DNA of 64,000 nt. Source: Salinibacterium sp. NK8237. GTDB lineage: Bacteria > Actinomycetota > Actinomycetes > Actinomycetales > Microbacteriaceae. Below, piece after piece: positions 42,959 through 52,829 of the stretch (positions within the stretch are counted from its first letter, which is position 1; each line of letters opens with the position of its first letter). The translations under genes were made by a program, and so were the position numbers. Location of the stretch: assembly GCF_015864955.1 (NCBI RefSeq), contig NZ_JADYWE010000001.1, positions 1,550,001 through 1,614,000 of the forward strand, given 5' to 3'. The notes beneath the pieces were generated by a model. The model worked only from the letters and a program-made list of their open reading frames with translations. It was not told the DNA's origin and did not search any database.

Positions 42959-43801
42959 TCAGCTGACGCAGAGGCGTGCAGTCCAATCATCCATCCGCGC
43001 GCGGAGGGCGCTCTCAGTGAGGTCGCTGTATCCGACACCGAGATAGTTGGGGGCCCAGGTTTCAACGCGCGAGGCCGACCGGGCGGCAGCCACCAGATCC
43101 CATGCCTGGATGTCGGGAAGGGAGTGCCCCGATTCGCGCTCGTATTCCGCGAGAAAATGATCTGCCGCATCGATGGATCCGAGGAGCACGAGGTCGAGGC
43201 GGCACCATGACACATCCAAGCCGCGTGGAGCGCTGCGAGCGCCCGACCAATCGACGACACCGGTGAGCACGTCACCCTCCCACAGGGCATTTCCGCACCA
43301 AAAATCGTAGTGAGTGAGAACGCGGTCAGCCCGATCAAGTTGCTGCCACGCCCCGCGCCCACGAGTCTCTATCGCGCTGACACCCTTCGGGGTTTCCCAC
43401 GACAGGGTTCGGAGGCCGACACTGTCGAGTTCGTGGATCTGGGCCAATACCGCCGCCATCTGCTCTGCGACCCTGCGCAGTGGCACGTCGGGTGAGGGCG
43501 GGCCGCCGGGGACCACCGACGTGACGATGAACGGGGATTCGCCGAACTGACCGGTAGCGACGAGCCGCGGCACACGCTCCCCCAGAGCAGCGACTCGGTC
43601 GAGGATTGGTGGCTCGTGCACGACCGCATCGTCCAGTGTCGGGAACACTCTGACGACATACTCGGCGGTCGAGTCCGCGACCACAAGCGTCGTCGCGTGC
43701 TGGCCGCCAGCCAGCGGTCGAACGAGCGTGATCGCGCGACCCAGCTTCTCCGACACTGCGGCGATAACGCCATCCACCTCCACAACCGTCACGTAACTCA
43801 T
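42959..43801 (-). CDS. Aminoglycoside phosphotransferase (APH)-fold kinase
   Basis: A 280-residue APH-family small-molecule kinase. Catalytic loop THYDFWCGNALW contains the H-x-D...N motif, and the metal-binding Asp is in VVDWSGA. The N-terminal lobe has RPLAGGQHATTLVV. The family covers antibiotic kinases as well as choline- and sugar-kinase-like enzymes, so resistance is not implied. Convergent with hipA. Confidence 0.87.
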   Translation of the reverse strand: MSYVTVVEVDGVIAAVSEKLGRAITLVRPLAGGQHATTLVVADSTAEYVVRVFPTLDDAVVHEPPILDRVAALGERVPRLVATGQFGESPFIVTSVVPGGPPSPDVPLRRVAEQMAAVLAQIHELDSVGLRTLSWETPKGVSAIETRGRGAWQQLDRADRVLTHYDFWCGNALWEGDVLTGVVDWSGARSAPRGLDVSWCRLDLVLLGSIDAADHFLAEYERESGHSLPDIQAWDLVAAARSASRVETWAPNYLGVGYSDLTESALRARMDDWTARLCVS

Positions 43802-43836
43802 ACTCGCATGTGCTGAACCGCATTAGGACGAGGCGG

Positions 43837-43965
43837 TCAGCTGTAGTCGGCCGCGACCGACTGGGTTGTCGCGTCGAGCGTGATCATGCCGCCGTGGGGA
43901 ATGATCCACTGGGGTCGGGTGTGGCCGAAGGGGGCACCGACGCACACGAGCCCGAGTGAGATGCT
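43837..43965 (-). pseudogene. Remnant of an S66 LD-carboxypeptidase (MccF-like) C-terminus
   Basis: Reading leftward gives SLGLVCVGAPFGHTRPQWIIPHGG, then MITLDATTQS and a stop. Homologous S66 peptidases end with ...FGHT.PQ.I.P.G....D....... . The catalytic Ser and Glu parts are absent, and the GNAT gene occupies the place where the body of the protein should be. Likely a truncated gene left after a rearrangement. Confidence 0.65.
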
Positions 43966-43971
43966 AGTCGC

Positions 43972-44472
43972 GTGACTGCATCCGCGAATCGTGAGCACGC
44001 TTCGATTGAGGTGCGCCCCTATACCGAGCTGGATGCCGCCAGCACGCTGGCCGTCTTCATCGCCGCGGTGACCCAAACGGCATCCGCTGACTACACCGTC
44101 GAGCAGACGGAAGCCTGGGCGGATATCGATGCGCGGGACCTGCACTCTTGGGGCCGCGCGATGGCGGCGCGAAACAGTTTTGTCGCGACCATCGATGAAG
44201 AGGTCGCAGGGTTCTCCGATGTGAGCGCCACCGGGTACATCGACATGATGTTTGTCGCGCCGCGATTTCTGCGACGTGGGGTTGCGCGGCGGCTCCTCGC
44301 TCACGCGGAAGCCGTGGCTTCCGATTCGGGAGCACGCGTGCTGACCGCCGACGTGAGCATCACCGCCAGACCGTTCTTCGAACGTTTCGGATTCGTCGTC
44401 ACTGCTGAACAGCATCCAGTGAAGCGCGGCGTTGAGCTGACGAACTTCGCGATGCTCAAACCCCTGCCCTAA
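43972..44472 (+). CDS. GNAT-family N-acetyltransferase
   Basis: A 166-residue GNAT. Acetyl-CoA loop segment DMMFVAPRFLRRGVARRLLAHAEAVA and late FFERFGFVVTAEQ are typical. GTG start at 43972, abutting the S66 remnant. The substrate is unknown. Confidence 0.87.
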   Translation: MTASANREHASIEVRPYTELDAASTLAVFIAAVTQTASADYTVEQTEAWADIDARDLHSWGRAMAARNSFVATIDEEVAGFSDVSATGYIDMMFVAPRFLRRGVARRLLAHAEAVASDSGARVLTADVSITARPFFERFGFVVTAEQHPVKRGVELTNFAMLKPLP

Positions 44473-44475
44473 TCA

Positions 44476-44501
44476 GCGCTCACAGGTAGTGGAGTGAGCG
44501 C
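44476..44501 (+). terminator. Hairpin after the GNAT gene
   Basis: GCGCTCAC (44476-44483) pairs exactly with GTGAGCGC (44494-44501), 4 bases past the GNAT stop. There is no strong T-run, so termination efficiency is uncertain. Confidence 0.45.
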
Positions 44502-44581
44502 AGGTTCGGCGGGAACAGGCCGGAGAAATCCCCTCTTTGCAGCCCGCGATCCCCGAGCTGTGCGGCAGATAATATTGCAGG

Positions 44582-44977
44582 ATGACCGGACCTGAGGGCG
44601 CTCTAGGAGCGGTGCTCGAAACGATGTCCTGGGTCGGCCTCGTTCCCGGCATCCCGCTACTCCTTTTCGGCTGGATTCTCGCTCTGCGGGCATGCAAGTG
44701 GATCGCGACCACTGCCGAAGTATTCGAAGCCGGAGGCTTTCAGGGCTTTCGCTGGTCCGATGGTGATGGCAGGCAGTACTCCGTCCTTCACGAGCCATCC
44801 GAGGTTCCGAACATGGATGTCGGCGCCCCAGTCACGCTCCACTACGACCAGTGCCATCCCTCTCGGTGGAGTCTCGCACGGCCCCGCCGCACGAACGCCG
44901 CCATCGTCATCGGCTCGATACTCACCGGAATTGGCCTTCTGAGCGTCGTTGCGGGCTTCATTCTGATGGCGTTGTGA
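44582..44977 (+). CDS. DUF3592-like membrane protein
   Basis: A 131-residue protein with a transmembrane segment near each end (about 15-37 and 106-130) and a soluble beta-rich middle with YSVLHEPSEVPNMDVGAPVTLHYD. That is the DUF3592 pattern. The function is unknown. A GATAAT at 44568 lies only 8 bases before the ATG, so the transcript may be almost leaderless. Confidence 0.65.
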   Translation: MTGPEGALGAVLETMSWVGLVPGIPLLLFGWILALRACKWIATTAEVFEAGGFQGFRWSDGDGRQYSVLHEPSEVPNMDVGAPVTLHYDQCHPSRWSLARPRRTNAAIVIGSILTGIGLLSVVAGFILMAL

Positions 44978-45176
44978 GCATGCGCTCAGGCTACTCGCCA
45001 CCCCCGACACTTTTCTCACGACTAAGGGGCACCTCAGAGAGCAACGCTCATCCCTCGCTCGCCTTCGACGGCGACGCTGGGATCGCCGAAGCAGGCGGCG
45101 GTGAGGTGGTCTCCTTCCCCACGAACTCGTGCCCGAGTTCATCCCAACTCCGCCCCAACTGTGGCAGGGTGGTTTC

Positions 45177-46127
45177 GTGTCACCACGGCAACCATCAGAC
45201 CATGATTATGACTCGGCCCCAGCGACAAACGTGCTTCGTCTGGCGGCCTTCGCCTCTGAGCCCGGAGGGGGAAACCCTGCCGGCGTCGTCCTCGATGCCT
45301 CCGCTCTCAGCGACGCTGCGATGCAGCGAATCGCTGCGGATGTCGGGTACGCCGAGACAGCGTTCCTCATCGAGCCCGGCAGCGACACCGACAGAACCGT
45401 TCGAGTGCGCTACTTCTCTCCCGTGGCCGAGGTGCCATTTTGCGGCCACGCGACCGTTGCGACAGCTGTTGCTCTGGCAGAGCGCCGGGGAACCGGTTCC
45501 TTCACATTCGAGACTCCGGTTGGGCTCGTCATCGTTCACACAGCGCGATCGGATGCGGATTCGGATGCGGCCATCACTCCAGCAGGAGGCGCGGCTAGCG
45601 CTTCGGTGACAGCCTCGTTCACGAGCGTTGAACCTCACGTTCGTGAACTCGACCCCGTGGTTGCCGACACTCTGCTCTCGCTCTTGGGACTCCAGCGTTC
45701 CGACCTCGATGACCACTGGCCTCTGGGGGAGGCCTTTGCCGGCAACTGGCATCCCATTGTCACGATCCGCTCCCAAGAAGTCTTTGATGCCTTTAGCTTC
45801 GACCCGGCCAGCATCCGTGCTCTGATGGACGAGCGCGGATGGGCGGGAACGGTCACCGTGGTTTGCCGCCAGCACTCCGATGAGTCGTCAACCCTGCGGG
45901 TGGAAGCGCGCAACCTTTTCCCGGTGGGCGACATCACCGAAGACCCCGCCACGGGGTCAGCGGCCGCGTCGCTCGGCGCATACCTTCGAGCGTTGGGGGC
46001 GATCGAGCCTCCCGCCCGGTTCGGGGTGCACCAAGGGCGCCATGTTGGCCGCCCCAGCCTGCTCATGGTCGACGTGCCGCCCACCGGTGGCGTCACCGTA
46101 ACAGGCACCGCAACCCCCATCTCCTGA
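45177..46127 (+). CDS. PhzF-family epimerase/isomerase
   Basis: A 316-residue PhzF-type protein with two hotdog-like halves. Catalytic Glu is in [38 protein letters not shown] and the later [16 protein letters not shown] are diagnostic. GTG 45177 follows AGGGTGG; an in-frame start at 45129 is less likely. The substrate is unknown; the family includes diaminopimelate epimerase-fold isomerases. Confidence 0.88.
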   Translation: MSPRQPSDHDYDSAPATNVLRLAAFASEPGGGNPAGVVLDASALSDAAMQRIAADVGYAETAFLIEPGSDTDRTVRVRYFSPVAEVPFCGHATVATAVALAERRGTGSFTFETPVGLVIVHTARSDADSDAAITPAGGAASASVTASFTSVEPHVRELDPVVADTLLSLLGLQRSDLDDHWPLGEAFAGNWHPIVTIRSQEVFDAFSFDPASIRALMDERGWAGTVTVVCRQHSDESSTLRVEARNLFPVGDITEDPATGSAAASLGAYLRALGAIEPPARFGVHQGRHVGRPSLLMVDVPPTGGVTVTGTATPIS

Positions 46128-46225
46128 CCCAGTCGAGCAAGCGCGACACCTTCGCGCACCTAGGTAGACTGGAGGCGGCCGGCGTGAGCACCCCGGCATC
46201 CATAATCTTCTGGGAGAAGCCCCTC

Positions 46226-48535
46226 GTGACTGACGTCTCAACCAATTCCCGCCAGCATGTTGCCGACACGGTATCGAACGCGATGGCTACGCCCGAGAAA
46301 GAACAGCCCTACGGCGCCCTCGGCCTCAAATCAGACGAGTACGCGAAGATTCGCGAAATTCTGGGCCGCCGCCCCACCAGCGGTGAGCTCGCCATGTACT
46401 CCGTGATGTGGAGCGAGCACTGCTCCTACAAGTCCTCGAAGAACTACCTTCGCCAGTTTGGCAAGAAGGTCAGCGAGAACATGACCAAGAACCTCATGGT
46501 CGGCATGGGCGAAAACGCTGGCGTCATCGACGTGGGTGAGGGCTGGGCTGTGACCTTCAAGATCGAAAGCCACAACCACCCCAGCTACATCGAACCCTTC
46601 CAGGGCGCTGCGACCGGTGTCGGCGGGATCGTCCGCGACATCATCTCCATGGGTGCTCGCCCCGTTGCTGTCATGGATGCGCTCCGCTTCGGCGCCATCG
46701 ACAACCCAGACACCGCTCGCGTCGCTAAGGGTGTCGTTTCGGGAATCAGCTTCTACGGCAACTGCCTCGGCCTTCCCAACATCGGTGGCGAAACCTACTT
46801 CGACTCCGTCTACCAGGCCAACCCGCTCGTCAACGCGCTCGCCGTTGGAGTGCTGCGCCACGAAGACCTGCACCTGGCTAACGCTCGCGGCGTGGGCAAC
46901 AAGGTTGTGCTGTTCGGTGCCCGCACCGGTGGCGATGGCATCGGCGGAGCATCCATCCTCGCTTCGGATTCCTTCTCAGAGGGCGGCCCGACCAAGCGCC
47001 CCGCCGTTCAGGTCGGCGACCCCTTTGCCGAGAAGGTACTCATCGAGTGCTGCCTCGAACTCTTCCAGGGTGACCTTGTTGAGGGCATCCAAGACCTCGG
47101 CGCTGCCGGCATCAGCTGCGCAACGAGCGAACTCGCCTCCAACGGTGACGGTGGCATGTTCATCGAACTCGAGAAGGTACTGCTGCGCGACCCCACCCTC
47201 ACGGCAGAAGAAATTCTGATGTCCGAAAGCCAAGAACGCATGATGGCGATCGTGAAGCCCGAGAAGCTCGAAGGCTTCCTCAAGGTTGTTGAGAAGTGGG
47301 ATGTCGAAACCAGCGTGCTCGGTGAAGTTACCGACACCGGCCGCCTCATCATCAACTGGCACGACGAAGAAATCGTGAACGTCGAGCCCCGCACCGTCGC
47401 CATCGATGGCCCCGTCTACGACCGTCCCGTCGCCTACCCGAAGTGGATCGACAAGCTTCAGGCCGACACCGCATCCGGCCTCGCCCGCCCCAAGGACGGC
47501 ATCGAACTGCGCGACCAAATGCTGCAGCTGCTTGCGAGCCCGAACTTGGCCGACAAGAGCTGGATCACCGACCAGTACGACCGCTACGTGCTCGGCAACA
47601 CCGCCTTGAGCTTCCCGGATGACGCCGGCATGGTGCGCATCGACGAAGAGAGTGGCCTCGGATTCTCTGTCGCGACCGACGCCAATGGTCGCTTCTGCCA
47701 ACTCGACCCCTACGCCGGAGCCCAGATCGCTCTCGCCGAAGCCTTCCGCAACGTTGCCGCCACCGGCGCCAACCCTGTTGCCGTCAGTGACTGCCTCAAC
47801 TTTGGTAGCCCCGAGAACCCCGAAGTGATGTGGCAGTTCAGCCGCGCCGTTGAAGGTCTCGCCGACGGTTGCCTCGAGATGGAAATTCCTGTCACCGGCG
47901 GAAACGTCTCGTTCTACAACCAGACCGGCGATGTGCCCATCCACCCGACCCCCGTGGTCGCGGTGCTCGGCCTCATCCGTGACGTTGCTGAGCGCATCCC
48001 GAGCGGCTGGCAAGACGAAGGCAACAACATCTACCTGCTCGGCACCACCGCGCTCGAGCTCGACGGCTCGGCCTGGGCTGGCACCATTCACGACCACCTC
48101 GGTGGTCTGCCGCCCAAGGTTGATCTCGCTGCCGAGCGTCGCCTCGCCGACCTCATCAAGGCCGGCAACGAGCAAAACATCATCGCCAGCGCCCACGACC
48201 TCGCCGACGGCGGGCTTGCTCAAACTCTCGCCGAATCTGTCATGCGCTTCGGCGTTGGCGCTCGCGTCTGGTTGGGCGAACTGCTCGAGCGTGACGACAT
48301 CGACGCTGCCACCGCCCTCTTCAGCGAATCAACCGGCCGCATGGTCGTCTCGATCCCGCGCGAAGACGACGTGAAATTCCGCGGACTCTGCGAAGGCCGC
48401 GGCTACCCTGCCGTGCGCATCGGAGTCACGGATGCCGCCTCCCCCGCCCTCGAAATCCAAGACCAGTTCACGCTGACCCTCGAAGAACTGCTCGCGGCAC
48501 ACCGCGGAACTCTCGCGGAGGCTTTCGGCGCCTAA
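46226..48535 (+). CDS. purL: Phosphoribosylformylglycinamidine synthase subunit PurL
   Basis: A 769-residue small-type PurL that makes FGAM from FGAR using ammonia from PurQ. Key segments are [59 protein letters not shown] and CGVTGGNV-like [19 protein letters not shown] 46226 has GGGAGAAG upstream; GTG 46184 is an alternative. Its partners PurS and PurQ are 36 kb away. Confidence 0.96.
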   Translation: MTDVSTNSRQHVADTVSNAMATPEKEQPYGALGLKSDEYAKIREILGRRPTSGELAMYSVMWSEHCSYKSSKNYLRQFGKKVSENMTKNLMVGMGENAGVIDVGEGWAVTFKIESHNHPSYIEPFQGAATGVGGIVRDIISMGARPVAVMDALRFGAIDNPDTARVAKGVVSGISFYGNCLGLPNIGGETYFDSVYQANPLVNALAVGVLRHEDLHLANARGVGNKVVLFGARTGGDGIGGASILASDSFSEGGPTKRPAVQVGDPFAEKVLIECCLELFQGDLVEGIQDLGAAGISCATSELASNGDGGMFIELEKVLLRDPTLTAEEILMSESQERMMAIVKPEKLEGFLKVVEKWDVETSVLGEVTDTGRLIINWHDEEIVNVEPRTVAIDGPVYDRPVAYPKWIDKLQADTASGLARPKDGIELRDQMLQLLASPNLADKSWITDQYDRYVLGNTALSFPDDAGMVRIDEESGLGFSVATDANGRFCQLDPYAGAQIALAEAFRNVAATGANPVAVSDCLNFGSPENPEVMWQFSRAVEGLADGCLEMEIPVTGGNVSFYNQTGDVPIHPTPVVAVLGLIRDVAERIPSGWQDEGNNIYLLGTTALELDGSAWAGTIHDHLGGLPPKVDLAAERRLADLIKAGNEQNIIASAHDLADGGLAQTLAESVMRFGVGARVWLGELLERDDIDAATALFSESTGRMVVSIPREDDVKFRGLCEGRGYPAVRIGVTDAASPALEIQDQFTLTLEELLAAHRGTLAEAFGA

Positions 48536-48536
48536 C

Positions 48537-49373
48537 GTGCAGTTCATCAAGAGGGTTTACGGAGAAGTCACCGCCGCGCTCGCCCTCGGGGTGATCACGT
48601 TCGTCATCCTGCGCGCCATCACGGAATCACAGCCGTGGTGGCTCGCTGCTGCCCTGCCGTGGGCGGCATACGCGCTCTATTTGGGGTTGCTGATGACGCG
48701 CCTCGTCGTGGTGCAGCGCCGGCATCCGTGGGTTCAGCTTGCTGTCTCCGGCGTGGCAATATTTGCTGCCATCCTCGCCGGGCCGCTCGCCGTACTCGTC
48801 GCCGTTCTCGGGCTTGCCGTGATTCTCGGCTACAACTATTGGTACTCGGTGCAGCACGTCTCCAGCGGGCCAGTCACGGTCGGGCAACCGCTGCCTTCGT
48901 TCCCTCTCACGACCGTGGATGGCGCTGTCGTCGACAGCAGCATGCTCACCCAGCAACCGCACGTGATCATGTTCATTCGCGGCAACTGGTGCCCGTTCTG
49001 CATGGTCCAGGTCGCCCAGATCGCCGACCAGTATCGCGAGCTCGACCGCCGCGGAGTCGCCGTCGCGATCATCAGCCCGCAAAAGCCCGAAGACACCGTT
49101 GAGCTCTCGCAACGCTTCGACATCCCGGTCACCTATTACATCGATGCGGATGCCTCGGCCGCCGCCGCGCTCGACCTCGTGCAGCCCGGCGGAACCCCCG
49201 TCATGTTCAGCGCCGGAGCCCCAGCCAATGGCGACACCGTCGTACCGACCGTCATCATCACCAACGCCACCGGAACAGTGCTCTGGGCCGAACACACCGA
49301 CAACCACCGGGTGCGGCCAGAACCGACCACGTTCCTCGACGTGCTCGACCAGCACGGCATCCGCGCGGTCTAG
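48537..49373 (+). CDS. Membrane-anchored AhpC/TSA-type redoxin
   Basis: A 278-residue protein. Three to four N-terminal hydrophobic helices (about 10-110) precede a peroxiredoxin/thioredoxin-fold domain. Active site GNWCPFCMVQ carries a CxxC, and the PVTVGQPLPSFPL start is AhpC/TSA-like. It starts 1 base after purL, so co-transcription is likely. Probable thiol-dependent reduction near the membrane. The orientation of the redox domain is not certain. Confidence 0.78.
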   Translation: MQFIKRVYGEVTAALALGVITFVILRAITESQPWWLAAALPWAAYALYLGLLMTRLVVVQRRHPWVQLAVSGVAIFAAILAGPLAVLVAVLGLAVILGYNYWYSVQHVSSGPVTVGQPLPSFPLTTVDGAVVDSSMLTQQPHVIMFIRGNWCPFCMVQVAQIADQYRELDRRGVAVAIISPQKPEDTVELSQRFDIPVTYYIDADASAAAALDLVQPGGTPVMFSAGAPANGDTVVPTVIITNATGTVLWAEHTDNHRVRPEPTTFLDVLDQHGIRAV

Positions 49374-49405
49374 CCTGCCGCGCACTGCTTACTGCTTGCC
49401 GCGCG

Positions 49406-50140
49406 CTAGCCCGCCCCCACAGCGTTGAAGCGCAACCGCGAGGTGTCGGCGGCGAGCTCCGCGAGCCAGTCGGAGGATGCCGAAACCGGGAACACCGTCA
49501 CGGGCCGAAGCACGCGAACCCCCGCGTGCTGCACCACCATTCCATAGGCCAGAGCTGCGACACCGTGCCGCTGCACGACCACCGTTCGTGTCGCGTGGGA
49601 GACGCCTGCGGCATCCGGTTGGGTGATCGCGGTATGCACGGCAAGCGCGTCGGCGGGCGGGTTAGTGAGCGTGGGAACAATCACGTGCGCGACCCGGCTC
49701 AGCAACGATTCGCTGCCCGTCCACGGAGTGAATGCGTCGGGGGCGAGACCGAACGCGGTGGCCAACTCGCTCGCAACCCAGCGGTCGCGCTTGAGTCCAT
49801 ACGGGGTGGATGCCGTCGAAAGCAGGTAGCCGTAGCAGTGCAGCAGGCCGGCGTTGCCGATCGGCCACTGTGCCTCAAGCCCGGCGAGGTCGTGCAGCAC
49901 CTCGAACAGTTCGCGGGAGACGACGGCCTCGCCGGTGTTTTCGTCGATCGCCGTCGACAGCGCCCATTCGGCGAATCGCCCCTCGGCACGGTCGGCCCCG
50001 ATCTGGTCAGCAAGCCACGGTAGTTCCCCGGTAATGATCGTGTGAATGCGCGCTCGAGATACCGCCCGCTCACCGGTCACGGCGGCGATGCGGCGAGCGC
50101 TCGCATCGAGTTCGGCGAGGGTGAGGTGCTGTTCGTCCAC
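49406..50140 (-). CDS. Conserved hypothetical protein, unrecognised
   Basis: A 244-residue protein with no family I can name. It is largely helical in the first half, with GYLLSTASTPYGLKRDRWV in the middle and beta-rich ATRTVVVQRHGVAALAYGMVV near the end. GTG 50140 overlaps the AAGGA, leaving no room for a ribosome-binding site, but TACGAT lies 6 bases before it, so a leaderless transcript is plausible. Convergent with the redoxin gene and divergent from the HAD gene. Confidence 0.6.
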   Translation of the reverse strand: MDEQHLTLAELDASARRIAAVTGERAVSRARIHTIITGELPWLADQIGADRAEGRFAEWALSTAIDENTGEAVVSRELFEVLHDLAGLEAQWPIGNAGLLHCYGYLLSTASTPYGLKRDRWVASELATAFGLAPDAFTPWTGSESLLSRVAHVIVPTLTNPPADALAVHTAITQPDAAGVSHATRTVVVQRHGVAALAYGMVVQHAGVRVLRPVTVFPVSASSDWLAELAADTSRLRFNAVGAG

Positions 50141-50241
50141 TCCTTGATCGTAGGCTCGTCGGGGCGTGTCCCGGGAATGATTTACCTCCCGTTCACCTGA
50201 AATGGCCCAATCGTCACTGAGCGTCTTATATCTTGGACGCA

Positions 50242-50961
50242 ATGTCCACCGCAGCCACTCACCCCCGCACACACACCATCGTTTTCGACTTCGATGGCAC
50301 CGTCGCCCTCGGCGATGGCCCGATCATCGCGTACGCCCGCGCCGTCGCCTCGAGCCTCACTCCCGCTGCGGCGGATGAGTTTCTGAGCGACGTCAGCACC
50401 GCGCTTTTGCGCGAGCCCGGGCATCCGCTCGCCGAAGCATCTGACGGTTACGAACTCGTTCGCCTCGCCTCAGAGTCGCTGCCCGTCGCCCCCGACGCCC
50501 ACAACGCGGCGTACCTCGCGAGTCGCGAACTGCTCGCCACCGACGCCGCGCCCGTCACCGCTCCCGCCGGTCTCGCCGAGTTTCTCCGCACTGCCCGCGA
50601 GCACGCCACCATCGTGCTCGCCACGAACGCCCCCGACATCCGCATCGCTGAGACGCTCGATAGCCTCGGCCTCGCCGACTACTTCGACCACATCTACACG
50701 AGCGTCGGCAAACCAGCTGGCCTCGAAGCAGTGCTCGACGAATGGATGCCCGCCGGCCCGCTTCTCAGCATCGGCGACATCTGGGCCAACGACCTTGAGC
50801 CCGCCCACCGCCGCGGAGCCACCACCGCCTTCCTCTCTGACACCCCTCACCCGCACGCCGACTTCACGGCTGCGACCCTCGGCGAACTGTACGAGGCCCT
50901 CAACTCCTGGATTCACGGAACCCACCGTGAAACACAGGCCGCACCACCCACCACTGCATAA
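50242..50961 (+). CDS. HAD-family hydrolase of the phosphonate-type ABC operon
   Basis: A 239-residue HAD phosphatase. Motif I is FDFDGTVALGDG, motif II is in VLATNAPD, motif III Lys is in SVGKPAG, and motif IV is LLSIGDIWANDLEPA. It is the first gene of a six-gene run with PhnD/C/E-type transporter genes and RpiR. It may remove phosphate from an imported phosphorylated or phosphonate compound. ATG 50242; TTG 50233 is possible. Confidence 0.82.
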   Translation: MSTAATHPRTHTIVFDFDGTVALGDGPIIAYARAVASSLTPAAADEFLSDVSTALLREPGHPLAEASDGYELVRLASESLPVAPDAHNAAYLASRELLATDAAPVTAPAGLAEFLRTAREHATIVLATNAPDIRIAETLDSLGLADYFDHIYTSVGKPAGLEAVLDEWMPAGPLLSIGDIWANDLEPAHRRGATTAFLSDTPHPHADFTAATLGELYEALNSWIHGTHRETQAAPPTTA

Positions 50962-51017
50962 CCCACCACCACCGCACCACCCGCAATTCTCAACTAGCTA
51001 TTCGAAAGGAAACACCC

Positions 51018-52004
51018 GTGATTACCCTCAGCAAAAAATCTCGTGCACTGGTTGCCGGCGTTGCTCTCACCGCAACTGCTCTCACACTGTCCGCGTGCAG
51101 CACGAGTGCCGACAGTGCCGAAGGCACTGAAGCCAACGACCCCACTTCGCTCGTTCTCGCTCTCGTTCCCTCGCAAGACCAGGGCGAACTCGTCACCACC
51201 GCCGAGCCTCTCACCGACTACCTCACCGAGGCTCTCGGCATGGAGGTCACCGGTGTGGTCTCGAAGGACTACCAAGCCGCCGTCGAAGCAATGGGTGCCG
51301 ACCAGGCGCAGATCGGCTTCTTGCCGTCGCTGCAGCTCTGGCAGGCCAACGACATGTATGGCGCGAGTGTTGTGCTGCAGACCGAACGCAATGGCAACAT
51401 CAGCTACCCGGCGCAGTTCATGACGAACAATCCAGACAAGTACTGCGACGACGAGCCCGTTGAGCGCGATGGCAAGTTGTTCTGTAACGGCGCCGACGCT
51501 CTCGTGGGTCCGGCTGGTCTCGACAGCATCACCAAGATTGACAAGGGAACCACCGTTGCCCTTCTCGGCCCCGGCTCGCCCGCTGGCTACATCTACCCGA
51601 TCCTTGCTCTGCAAGAGGCTGGCATCAACACTGACACCGACATCGAACAGGTGCCAGTGACGGCCAACGACGCGAGCGTTCTCGCGGTCTACAACGGTGA
51701 CGCCGAAGTGGGCTTCAGCTTCTGGGATGCCCGCGACATCGTCACGAGTGACGTTCCGGATGTTGGCCAAGAGGTCGTTGTCTTCGCCCTGAGCGAGGAG
51801 ATCCCCAACGATGGTGTCGCTCTCACGAGCAGCCTCTCCCCTGAGCTTCAGCAGAAGATCACGGATGCGCTTGCGGACTACTCGAACACCGAAGAGGGTT
51901 CGGAAGTTCTGCAGTCGATCTACTCGATCACCAAGCTTGCTCCGGCTGACCCGGCCTCGCTTGATGTTGTGGCTCGTGCCGCCGAGAAGCTTGGTCTTCA
52001 GTAA
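51018..52004 (+). CDS. phnD: PhnD-type ABC substrate-binding lipoprotein
   Basis: A 328-residue periplasmic-binding lipoprotein of the phosphonate family. A signal peptide with lipobox ALTLSAC is followed by the PhnD core LVLALVPSQDQGELVTTAEPLTDYL, GYIYPILALQEAGIN and NDASVLAVYNGDAEVGFSFWDAR. GTG 51018 after GAAAGGA. The substrate (phosphonate, phosphite or other phosphorus compound) is inferred from the family. 56 bases after the HAD gene. Confidence 0.9.
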   Translation: MITLSKKSRALVAGVALTATALTLSACSTSADSAEGTEANDPTSLVLALVPSQDQGELVTTAEPLTDYLTEALGMEVTGVVSKDYQAAVEAMGADQAQIGFLPSLQLWQANDMYGASVVLQTERNGNISYPAQFMTNNPDKYCDDEPVERDGKLFCNGADALVGPAGLDSITKIDKGTTVALLGPGSPAGYIYPILALQEAGINTDTDIEQVPVTANDASVLAVYNGDAEVGFSFWDARDIVTSDVPDVGQEVVVFALSEEIPNDGVALTSSLSPELQQKITDALADYSNTEEGSEVLQSIYSITKLAPADPASLDVVARAAEKLGLQ

Positions 52005-52829
52005 TTGAGCATTCCCGCACCCAGCGCAGCGGCCGGAGCCACCACTCCGGCCGCTGCGTCGTGGGCAATCAGCATGCGCGATCTCACCGTGCGCTACGGC
52101 AACGGTGTGACCGCGCTCAAGAACGTCTCCCTCGATATTGCCGCCGGCGAAATGGTCTCTGTCGTGGGCCTGTCCGGTTCGGGCAAGTCGAGCCTGATCC
52201 GCACCATCAACGGGCTGGTTCCCGTCACTTCTGGTTCGCTCACCGTCGGCGACCGCGATCTCGCGACGACTCGCGGCCGCGATTTGCGTGCTCTGCGCGG
52301 AGGCATCGGCATGATCTTCCAGAGCTTCAACCTGGCCGGCCGCGCCAGCGTACTCGACAATGTTCTTGTCGGGCGGCTCGCTCACACTCCGACCTGGCGC
52401 ACCCTTCTGGGTATGCATCGCGCCTCCGACAGGCAGCTCGCGTTTGAAGCGCTCGAGAGCGTCGGCATTCTGGGCAAGTGTTGGGATCGGGCATCCAGCC
52501 TCTCGGGCGGTCAGCAGCAGCGGGTTGCCATTGCGCGCGCCCTCACTCAGCAACCGCACCTCATGTTGGCCGATGAGCCGGTCGCCAGCCTTGACCCGCC
52601 AACGGCCCACGCTGTGATGAACGACCTGCGGCGCATCAACCGCACCCTCGGCATCACCGTCATCACGAACGTGCACCTCATGGATCTTGCCCGCACTTAT
52701 ACGACGCGGATGATCGGCCTCCGTGCGGGCGAGGTTGTCTACGACGGTCCAGCGGCGAGCGCCACCGACGCCGACTTCGAGGCGATCTATGGGCGCAGCA
52801 TTGCGCCGGAGGATGTGCTGGGCGAATGA
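52005..52829 (+). CDS. phnC: PhnC-type ABC transporter ATP-binding protein
   Basis: A 274-residue ATPase. Walker A is GLSGSGKSS, the Q-loop is MIFQSFN, the signature is [11 protein letters not shown], and Walker B is [15 protein letters not shown] 52005 directly follows the phnD stop; an internal ATG at 52074 is an alternative. Ends overlapping phnE by 4 bases (ATGA). Confidence 0.92.
   Translation: MSIPAPSAAAGATTPAAASWAISMRDLTVRYGNGVTALKNVSLDIAAGEMVSVVGLSGSGKSSLIRTINGLVPVTSGSLTVGDRDLATTRGRDLRALRGGIGMIFQSFNLAGRASVLDNVLVGRLAHTPTWRTLLGMHRASDRQLAFEALESVGILGKCWDRASSLSGGQQQRVAIARALTQQPHLMLADEPVASLDPPTAHAVMNDLRRINRTLGITVITNVHLMDLARTYTTRMIGLRAGEVVYDGPAASATDADFEAIYGRSIAPEDVLGE

Noticed and set aside
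44978..45176. Minus-strand frame reading LPQLGRSWDELGHEFVG
   Set aside because: No start codon or family match; it lies in the promoter region of the PhzF gene, so I do not call a gene.
46976..48223. Minus-strand open frame of 415 codons inside purL
   Set aside because: Antisense shadow caused by high third-position GC; no recognisable protein.
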